DNA of 6,617 nt, from NCBI GenBank assembly GCA_031268055.1, contig JAIRXY010000291.1, forward strand, positions 1 to 6,617, written 5' to 3'. The position numbers and the translations under genes are program-made. This DNA comes from Prevotellaceae bacterium (GTDB lineage: Bacteria; Bacteroidota; Bacteroidia; Bacteroidales; UBA932). A model generated the notes under the pieces. That model was not told where the DNA came from. It searched no databases and worked only from the letters and a program-made list of their open reading frames with translations. Of the stretch, positions 1 through 4,638 are shown piece by piece (positions within the stretch are counted from its first letter, which is position 1; each line of letters opens with the position of its first letter).

Positions 1-1
1 A

Positions 2-259
2 GCGCTATCGGTTTACCCCAACCCCGTAGCAGCGGGTGGTATCGTCAAGCTAAAGCAGGCCGAGCTTGCTGACGGAGAAGATGCGCCTTACACCGCCTGT
101 TATCTCTTTGACGCTCAGGGGCGGCTTACCCTCACGGGCAGCTTCTCCGCCCTTCGCGGCGGCCTGACCATGCCGGAAACGCCCGGAATTTACCACCTCG
201 TTCTCGAAGGTAAGGCTGGTAGGACGGTGGTTAAGGTTGCGGTGGGGCAGCAGAAGTAA
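2..259 (+). CDS. C-terminal end of a type IX secretion cargo protein (type A sorting domain), 5' truncated
   Basis: An open frame enters from the left edge and ends at TAA 257-259, giving 85 visible residues. They have the shape of a type A C-terminal sorting domain of the Por/type IX secretion system. VYPNPV lies near the visible N-terminus (residues 4-9), LFDAQGRL follows in the middle (about 37-44), then a Met-Pro-Glu-Thr-Pro-Gly-Ile-Tyr strand (about 59-66), and the end is a basic, valine-rich strand closing with KVAVGQQK. In the known system this roughly 80-residue domain directs a Sec-exported protein through the outer membrane and is then removed, leaving the cargo surface-attached or released. 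The catalytic or binding part lies outside the window, so the function of the cargo cannot be told. The hairpins downstream suggest that transcription ends before the next operon. The sorting domain call is confident; nothing else about the protein is visible. Confidence 0.9.
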   Translation, partial: ALSVYPNPVAAGGIVKLKQAELADGEDAPYTACYLFDAQGRLTLTGSFSALRGGLTMPETPGIYHLVLEGKAGRTVVKVAVGQQK

Positions 260-277
260 AGAAGGCGCTGAATCTTG

Positions 278-318
278 AGCCCAGCGAGCCGAGCTCAAAG
301 GGGGCAACCCGCTGGGCT
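278..318. repeat. 9-bp inverted repeat just after the type IX cargo gene
   Basis: AGCCCAGCG at 278-286 is the exact reverse complement of CGCTGGGCT at 310-318, with a 23-base loop. A competing smaller pairing exists between TTGAGC (275-280) and GCTCAA (293-298). There is no following T-run, so it is not a classic terminator. It may instead stabilise the 3' end of the upstream mRNA or be part of a repeated intergenic sequence. Only the pairing is seen; the role is inferred. Confidence 0.45.
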
Positions 319-337
319 GATGCCAAAGCCCTGACCA

Positions 338-389
338 ATAAAATTTCCCCGCTCCGTAGCCCGAAAGCTGCGCGAGCGGGGAATTTTAT
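338..389. terminator. Long bulged hairpin, probable bidirectional transcription terminator
   Basis: TTCCCCGCTC (345-354) pairs perfectly with GAGCGGGGAA (374-383). Inside it CGTAGC (355-360) pairs with GCTGCG (367-372, one G-T wobble) around the six-base loop CCGAAA. Outside it, past a single bulged T at 344, ATAAAA (338-343) pairs with TTTTAT (384-389). The GC-rich stem flanked by A-run on the left and T-run on the right is the form of an intrinsic terminator that could work on both strands. Its place about 80 bases after the stop of the cargo gene and well before the flavodoxin gene fits a transcription boundary. The T-run is short, so efficiency is uncertain. Confidence 0.6.
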
Positions 390-397
390 ATTCAAAA

Positions 398-538
398 TCA
401 CTATTGTTCGATAAAAATTTCGTCGCCTTGATTTCGGGGTTGTCTCGAAAGTCATCTGCGTGCTTTTGAGACAGTCCCGTAATCCAAGCTGGAGCTGCAC
501 TTTCGAGACATCTGCTTTTTTTTATCGAACAATAGTGA
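398..538. mobile_element. Short palindromic element with terminal inverted repeats and flanking direct repeats (MITE-like)
   Basis: The outer 20 bases at 398-417 (beginning TCACTATTG) are the exact reverse complement of 519-538. The match extends to 22 bases if 396-397 and 539-540 are counted. Just outside lies the same octamer TTCAAAAT, at 391-398 and 539-546 (overlapping the left arm by one base), as expected of a target-site duplication. Inside, a second perfect inverted pair TGTCTCGAAAG (441-451) and CTTTCGAGACA (500-510) is nested, and a third near-copy, CTTTTGAGACA, lies at 463-473. At about 141 bp with no coding capacity it fits a miniature inverted-repeat element mobilised by a transposase encoded elsewhere. 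The alternative is a large structured RNA or terminator. Repeats and flanks are seen directly; mobility is inferred. Confidence 0.6.
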
Positions 539-567
539 TTCAAAATTCAAAATTCCTAATTCTAAGG

Positions 568-599
568 TTGAGCCTCTCAATAAATAAATTTTGAGCCTC
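568..599 (+). repeat. Direct repeat TTGAGCCTC x2, possible operator
   Basis: TTGAGCCTC occurs exactly at 568-576 and again at 591-599, start to start 23 bases, which is about two helical turns. Both copies lie upstream of the promoter-like TACCTTTG at 630-637, about 30 to 60 bases before it, where an activator could bind on one face of the DNA. No known regulator motif is recognised, and a chance or duplication origin is possible. Confidence 0.25.
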
Positions 600-629
600 A
601 GAGAAAACCACGTTTTACATCTTTTGTTT

Positions 630-637
630 TACCTTTG
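630..637 (+). promoter_or_regulatory. Bacteroides-type -7 promoter element
   Basis: TACCTTTG matches the TAnnTTTG form of the -7 element used by the primary sigma factor in Bacteroidota. It sits 31 bases before the chosen ATG at 669, which would give a leader of roughly 20 to 25 bases. A matching TTTG -33 element at the usual 19-21 base spacing is not present, so an activator may be needed or the match may be accidental. It is the only promoter-like motif I find upstream of the five-gene cluster. Confidence 0.4.
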
Positions 638-668
638 GGCTTCATTTCACAATAAAAATACGATACTT

Positions 669-1223
669 ATGAAAAAAATGGCGTTTTTAGCAGCGTCTGT
701 CCTTGCTTTGGGTAGCATTGTGCAGGCGCAGGGCAAGGGGAAAATCCTTATTGCCTACTTTTCGTGGGGCGGAAACACCCGCGAAGTAGCAAAACAAATC
801 CAGCAGCAGGTAGGCGGCGATTTGTTTGAAATCACTACAACAAAAGTTTACTCCACCGACTACAACGAATGCGTGACGGAGGCCAAAAAAGAGCAGCAGG
901 ACGACGCTCGCCCGCCGCTTGCAGCCGAAGTAGAGAATATGTCGGCTTACGACGTGGTCTTCGTAGGCTACCCCAACTGGTGGGGAACAATGCCAATGAC
1001 GCTGTTTACCTTTCTGGAAAAGTACGACCTCAGCGGCAAGTCCGTTATCCCATTCTGCACGCACGGCGGCGGGCGCTGGGGACGTAGCCTGAACGACCTT
1101 AAAAAGCGCTGCCCCAACGCTACCATCCTCGAAGGGTTGGCCGTTAGCGGCAACATGGCAAAGCGCTCAAAGGACGATGTGGCGCAGTGGCTGCAAAAAG
1201 TTGGAGTGACAAACAGCAAATAG
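669..1223 (+). CDS. Exported flavodoxin (flavodoxin_4-like FMN protein)
   Basis: This 184-residue protein is a small FMN electron carrier with an N-terminal Sec signal peptide (charged MKK, hydrophobic core about 4-18, likely cleavage after VQA at 20). The mature part is a complete short-chain flavodoxin fold. It has a first strand KILIAYFSW with phosphate-binding loop FSWGGNTR (31-38), a second flavin loop YPNWWGTMP (101-109) with aromatic residues that would stack on the isoalloxazine ring, and a third loop CTHGGGRWGRS (130-140). ATG 669 is preferred over an upstream TTG at 591, because only 669 puts the signal peptide at the N-terminus and the extension contains no conserved sequence. There is no lipobox, so a soluble periplasmic protein is expected. 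It is the first gene of the cluster, 9 bases before the membrane ferredoxin gene, suggesting it takes electrons from that protein. The partner assignment is inferred. Confidence 0.88.
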   Translation: MKKMAFLAASVLALGSIVQAQGKGKILIAYFSWGGNTREVAKQIQQQVGGDLFEITTTKVYSTDYNECVTEAKKEQQDDARPPLAAEVENMSAYDVVFVGYPNWWGTMPMTLFTFLEKYDLSGKSVIPFCTHGGGRWGRSLNDLKKRCPNATILEGLAVSGNMAKRSKDDVAQWLQKVGVTNSK

Positions 1224-1228
1224 GTGAG
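1222..1228 (+). promoter_or_regulatory. Ribosome binding site that decides the start at 1233
   Basis: AGGTGAG overlaps the TAG stop of the flavodoxin gene and lies 4 bases before ATG 1233. It is the only Shine-Dalgarno-like sequence before a gene in this window. It contains the competing GTG at 1224, which makes that codon unlikely as the start and points to translational coupling with the flavodoxin gene. Confidence 0.5.
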
Positions 1229-1232
1229 AGCT

Positions 1233-2735
1233 ATGTTACGAAAACTTAGAATCATACTTGCCTGTATTTTCTTTCTGCTAATCACGCTGCTATTCCTCGA
1301 CTTCACGGGGGCGGCGCACCTGTGGTTCGGTTGGCTGGCAAAAATACAGCTCATGCCGGCGATACTGTCGGCAACCCTTATCGTAGTAACCCTCATCGTA
1401 ATCCTTACGCTGCTTTTCGGGCGTGTTTACTGCTCTGTAATCTGTCCGCTGGGCGTGCTTCAGGATGGCGTGTCTAACGTATCGGGAAAAAGAAAGAAAA
1501 ATCGGTTTCGCCATTCCCCCGCCAAATCATGGCTGCGCTACGGCGTGCTTGGGCTGGTTGTCGCTGCCGCTATTTTGGGTGGCAACGCGGTGGTGTCCTT
1601 ACTTGACCCTTACGCTGCCTACGGGCGCATAGCGTCAAATTTTTTCGCTCCGCTGTATCGCTCCGGCAATAACCTGCTGGACTGGCTTGCAGCGCGAGTA
1701 AGCAGCTACGCTTTTTACCCAACGGAAGTGTGGGTAAAGGGATGGGTCACATTTGGAGTAGCAGCGGTCACGCTGGCTGCCGTCGGCATACTTGCATGGC
1801 GCGGCGGACGTACCTACTGCAATACGATATGTCCGGTGGGAACGGTGCTTGGGTTTCTTTCCCGCTTTTCAATTTTCAGGCTAACGCTCAACGCGGAGAA
1901 GTGCAAAAAATGCGGCTTGTGCGAGCGAAATTGCAAGGCCTCGTGCATCGACGCTAAAAACCTTACCATAGATACAAGCCGCTGCGTGGCGTGCTTTAGC
2001 TGCATGGAAGCATGCCGCTTTGGAGCAATGAAGTATGCGCCGGTGAGGATTGGAAAAAAGAAAAATATCCAAGCAGGGGTAGCCACCGAAGAAAGAAGCG
2101 CGGACGGCATGACGCGCCGCGGCTTTATGTCGATAGCAGGCATCCTTGCGCTATCGCAAACGGTTAAAGCGCAGCAGCTCCGTGTGGACGGTGGGCTAGC
2201 GGAGATTCAGGATAAGAAAGCGCCGGCGCGAAAAACGCCCATTGTTCCTCCGGGCGCTGTGAGCTTGCGCAACATGAGCAAAAGCTGCACAGCCTGCCAG
2301 CTTTGCGTATCTGCGTGCCCCAGCAGCGTGCTGCGCCCCTCGGCAAAGCTCGAAACCCTGATGCAGCCCGAAATGTCCTACGAAAAAGGCTACTGCCGTC
2401 CGGAGTGCATACAGTGCTCGCAAGTTTGCCCCACAGGTGCAATTCGTAAGATTGCTCCGGCCGACAAGTCGGCCATTTCCATAGGTAAGGCTGTTTGGAT
2501 AAAGGATAGCTGCATAGTGAACCGTGACAAGATACAGTGCAGCAGCTGCGCAAATAGCTGTTTGACGGGCGCTATTACCCTTGTTGCCGTTAACCCTGAG
2601 GATAAGAAATCGCTGAAGCTTCCGGTGGTCAACAAGGAGCTGTGCATAGGATGCGGAGCTTGCGAAAACCTATGCCCCGCACGTCCGCTCAGCGCTATTT
2701 ACGTAGAAGGAAATGTTGTACATCACTTGATTTAA
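1233..2735 (+). CDS. NapH-like membrane ferredoxin fused to a NapG/MauM-like multi-cluster 4Fe-4S domain
   Basis: This 500-residue polytopic iron-sulfur protein probably carries electrons from the quinone pool or cytoplasm to the periplasm. Four hydrophobic segments lie near 5-24, 41-62, 102-122 and 170-189. After the second and fourth come the NapH/NosR-type cysteine motifs CSVICP (67-72) and CNTICP (196-201). Two 4Fe-4S motifs follow (cysteines 224/227/230/234 and 251/254/257/261). Then a twin-arginine motif TRRGFM (294-299) precedes a hydrophobic stretch and a VKA site (311-313). The C-terminal part has four more cysteine groups (352-362, 388-399, 427-443, 471-481), as in NapG/MauM ferredoxins. 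ATG 1233 is chosen over GTG 1224, because AGGTGAG (1222-1228), overlapping the flavodoxin stop, is a well-placed ribosome site for it. The gene is 3 bases from the next. NapH and NapG are usually separate proteins; here both parts are in one frame. The family is clear, the electron partner inferred. Confidence 0.87.
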   Translation: MLRKLRIILACIFFLLITLLFLDFTGAAHLWFGWLAKIQLMPAILSATLIVVTLIVILTLLFGRVYCSVICPLGVLQDGVSNVSGKRKKNRFRHSPAKSWLRYGVLGLVVAAAILGGNAVVSLLDPYAAYGRIASNFFAPLYRSGNNLLDWLAARVSSYAFYPTEVWVKGWVTFGVAAVTLAAVGILAWRGGRTYCNTICPVGTVLGFLSRFSIFRLTLNAEKCKKCGLCERNCKASCIDAKNLTIDTSRCVACFSCMEACRFGAMKYAPVRIGKKKNIQAGVATEERSADGMTRRGFMSIAGILALSQTVKAQQLRVDGGLAEIQDKKAPARKTPIVPPGAVSLRNMSKSCTACQLCVSACPSSVLRPSAKLETLMQPEMSYEKGYCRPECIQCSQVCPTGAIRKIAPADKSAISIGKAVWIKDSCIVNRDKIQCSSCANSCLTGAITLVAVNPEDKKSLKLPVVNKELCIGCGACENLCPARPLSAIYVEGNVVHHLI

Positions 2736-2738
2736 GCT

Positions 2739-4133
2739 ATGAAAAAGAAAAATACAGCAGCGATTAATCGCAGAGATTTTTTTAGGATAGCCGGTGCGGG
2801 CGCTGTTGCCGCAGGCGCAGGCGCTCTCATGCCCGGCTGCAAGCCCCGAAGCGCTGCCTCGGCTGAAGGTGGCGCTGTTGACGAAGTTCCCACCGATAAA
2901 ATGACCTACCGCGTTAACCCTCACACGGGCGATAAGGTGTCGCTCCTTGGCTACGGATGCATGCGCTGGCCGCTGAGACAAAAGGCCGATGGCAGCGGCG
3001 AAGAGGTAGATCAGGAGACGGTGAATGAGCTGGTTGATTACGCAATTGCTCACGGCGTGAACTACTTCGACACTGCCCCTGTCTACGTTAGAGGTTGGTC
3101 GGAAACGGCAACCGGAATTGCGCTTAAGCGCCATCCGCGCGACAAGTTTTTTATTGCCACCAAAATGTCGAACCCCGGCGACCCAAGCCCTCAAGCGTCG
3201 CTGGCCATGTACCATAATTCCTTTAAAAACCTACAGGTTGACTATCTGGATTACTACCTCATGCACAATATCGGCCCCGGTGACGGAATAGCAACATTCC
3301 GGCAGCGCTTTATCGACAACGGCATGCTGGATTTCCTGCTCAAGGAAAAGGAAGCAGGGCGTATCCGCAACCTTGGCTGGTCGTTTCATGGCGACGTGAA
3401 GGTTTTTGACTACGCGCTGGCGATGGGTATACAGTGGGATTTTTGCCAGATACAGCTCAACTACCAAGATTGGCAGCATGCAGACCCCAAACGGAATATT
3501 AACGCGGAATATCTTTACGGAGAGCTTGTAAAGCATAATGTTCCTGCCGTAATTATGGAGCCTTTGCTGGGAGGACGCCTTGCGAGGGTGCCCGCTCAGG
3601 CGCTCGCCCTGATGAACGGAATAGATTCCGAATCCAGCGCGGCCAAGTGGGCTTTCCGGTACGCCGGTACGCCGGAGAATGTTTTGACGGTGCTTAGCGG
3701 CATGGTCTACATGGAGCATTTGCAGGAAAACATCCGCACGTACGCGCCCCTTGCTCCGCTTAACGGGGCGGAGTACGAAATGCTGGAGCAGGTAACCGGC
3801 ATTCTGGTTGACTCGGAGTATGTTCAGTGCACCGAATGTCAGTACTGCATGCCCTGCCCTTACGGTATCGACATCCCCGGCACATTTGGGCACTACAACC
3901 GCTGCGTAAGCGCCGGCAAAATACTCAAAAGCGCTAATGACGAGAATTACCGGACGGCACGCCGCGATTTTTTGGTTGGGTATGACCGCAGCGTTCCCAA
4001 GCTGCGACAGGCCGACCACTGCATTGGCTGCGAAATTTGCAGGTCGCACTGTCCGCAAAGAATAAATATCCCCAACGAAATGCGCCGCATTAACCGCTAC
4101 GCAGAAAACCTGAAGCAAAAATCAATGTTTTAG
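2739..4133 (+). CDS. Twin-arginine-signal aldo/keto reductase with C-terminal 4Fe-4S di-cluster domain
   Basis: This 464-residue protein has a twin-arginine signal (NRRDFFR, 10-16), an alanine/glycine-rich hydrophobic stretch (17-30) and a cysteine in LMPGC at 34 that could be lipidated. That points to an exported, perhaps membrane-anchored enzyme. Residues about 55-335 form an aldo/keto reductase barrel with the expected catalytic tetrad: Asp111 and Tyr116 in YFDTAPVY, Lys142 in ATKMS and His176 in LMHN. The late barrel motif TVLSGM (317-322) and the following ENI (330-332) are as in the iron-sulfur branch of the family. The C-terminus carries two 4Fe-4S sites, cysteines 364/367/370/373 and 428/431/434/438, each with a final CP. 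ATG 2739 lies 3 bases after the previous stop; the next gene starts 6 bases downstream. Ordinary aldo/keto reductases use NADPH, which is not expected in the periplasm, so electrons may instead come through the clusters. The substrate is unknown. Confidence 0.88.
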   Translation: MKKKNTAAINRRDFFRIAGAGAVAAGAGALMPGCKPRSAASAEGGAVDEVPTDKMTYRVNPHTGDKVSLLGYGCMRWPLRQKADGSGEEVDQETVNELVDYAIAHGVNYFDTAPVYVRGWSETATGIALKRHPRDKFFIATKMSNPGDPSPQASLAMYHNSFKNLQVDYLDYYLMHNIGPGDGIATFRQRFIDNGMLDFLLKEKEAGRIRNLGWSFHGDVKVFDYALAMGIQWDFCQIQLNYQDWQHADPKRNINAEYLYGELVKHNVPAVIMEPLLGGRLARVPAQALALMNGIDSESSAAKWAFRYAGTPENVLTVLSGMVYMEHLQENIRTYAPLAPLNGAEYEMLEQVTGILVDSEYVQCTECQYCMPCPYGIDIPGTFGHYNRCVSAGKILKSANDENYRTARRDFLVGYDRSVPKLRQADHCIGCEICRSHCPQRINIPNEMRRINRYAENLKQKSMF

Positions 4134-4139
4134 TAACCA

Positions 4140-4562
4140 ATGAAAGAAATAGTAGACAAGCTGTACGAAGGAAAATATTCCTGCGTTATCAGGAACGGAG
4201 AAATCCGTTCCTTCACGCAGCGGGGCGTAGCCGACGTGTACTACCTGCTGAAAAACGAGCCTGCTTTTCTGAAAGGAGCGTCAGTAGCCGATAAAGTTGT
4301 AGGGAAGGGCGTTGCTGCGCTCTTGGCTTTAGGCGAAGTAAGCGAGCTTTACGCGGATGTAGTAAGCGCCGCGGCGCTTGACTTGCTGCAAAAAACGCCC
4401 GTCAAGATACTTTACAGAGAAAAAGTGCCGGCTATTAAAAACAGGTCGAATACGGGGCTTTGTCCCCTTGAGGCTAGCTGCGCCGGTGAGGATTCGGCCG
4501 CAGCGATTCTCCCTATTGTTGACAGCTTCATAAAAGCAAAAATTGCAGCGCAAGGTAAGTAG
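4140..4562 (+). CDS. DUF1893 family protein (TM1506-like)
   Basis: This 140-residue protein has no signal peptide or membrane segment, so it should be cytoplasmic. It matches the DUF1893 pattern: an N-terminal strand with SCVIRNGEI (14-22), the VVGKGVAALLAL helix (53-64), a segment ending in a Lys-Ile-Leu-Tyr strand (89-92), and the conserved block IKNRSNTGLCPLE (99-111). The structure of the Thermotoga member TM1506 is described as related to the cytidine deaminase fold. However, the usual zinc-binding deaminase motifs (HAE and PCxxC) are not present here, so I do not call it a deaminase. It lies 6 bases after the aldo/keto reductase and before the TonB receptor, so it is probably co-transcribed. 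It could sense or modify something linked to the redox proteins or the imported ligand; that is speculation. No Shine-Dalgarno sequence is visible. Confidence 0.75.
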   Translation: MKEIVDKLYEGKYSCVIRNGEIRSFTQRGVADVYYLLKNEPAFLKGASVADKVVGKGVAALLALGEVSELYADVVSAAALDLLQKTPVKILYREKVPAIKNRSNTGLCPLEASCAGEDSAAAILPIVDSFIKAKIAAQGK

Positions 4563-4638
4563 CTAAAAGCTGCTGCTTCATGGCCGCTACAAGCATTTAC
4601 CCAAGCTTGCTGCTCATTATTCACGCTTAAAAAATCAC
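4563..4638. other. 76-base gap before the TonB receptor gene
   Basis: This is the only gap of more than 9 bases within the gene cluster. It contains two related stretches, AAGCTGCTGCT (4566-4576) and AAGCTTGCTGCT (4602-4613), in direct orientation, and an A-run just before the ATG at 4639. I see neither a strong hairpin with T-run nor a clear TAnnTTTG promoter. Read-through from the upstream genes is therefore the simplest view, although a separate promoter or regulatory leader for the receptor cannot be excluded. Confidence 0.35.

Larger units (their letters stand above)
260..668. other. Gene-free but highly structured intergenic region
   Basis: About 410 bases separate the type IX cargo gene from the flavodoxin start. 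I see no convincing coding frame on either strand: the short minus-strand frames here have low-complexity, arginine-rich translations and lie across hairpin arms. The region holds, in order, an inverted repeat (278-318), a bidirectional terminator-like hairpin (338-389), a palindromic element with flanking direct repeats (391-546), an AT-rich stretch, a 9-bp direct repeat (568-599) and a promoter-like motif (630-637). The first part probably ends the upstream transcript and the last part starts the downstream operon. Confidence 0.7.

Noticed and set aside
398..538. CRISPR array or integron attC site
   Set aside because: There are no regularly spaced repeats with unique spacers, and the palindrome lacks attC core motifs. 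Terminal repeats plus flanking duplication fit a transposable element better.
231..543. Minus-strand open frames across the intergenic hairpins
   Set aside because: They run through the arms of the inverted repeats, have compositionally odd translations and no recognised family. The repeat structure explains the sequence better.
591..668. Upstream extension of the flavodoxin gene from TTG 591
   Set aside because: It would add 26 residues before a textbook signal peptide, overlaps the direct repeat and the promoter-like TACCTTTG, and uses a rare start codon. ATG 669 explains the protein better.
1224..1232. GTG 1224 as the start of the NapH-like gene
   Set aside because: The GTG is part of the AGGTGAG ribosome site for ATG 1233 and would add only three residues.
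3231..4118. 295-codon open frame on the minus strand inside the aldo/keto reductase gene
   Set aside because: It lies wholly opposite a gene with intact catalytic and iron-sulfur motifs, and its translation shows no recognisable domain. It is a by-product of the codon use of the real gene.
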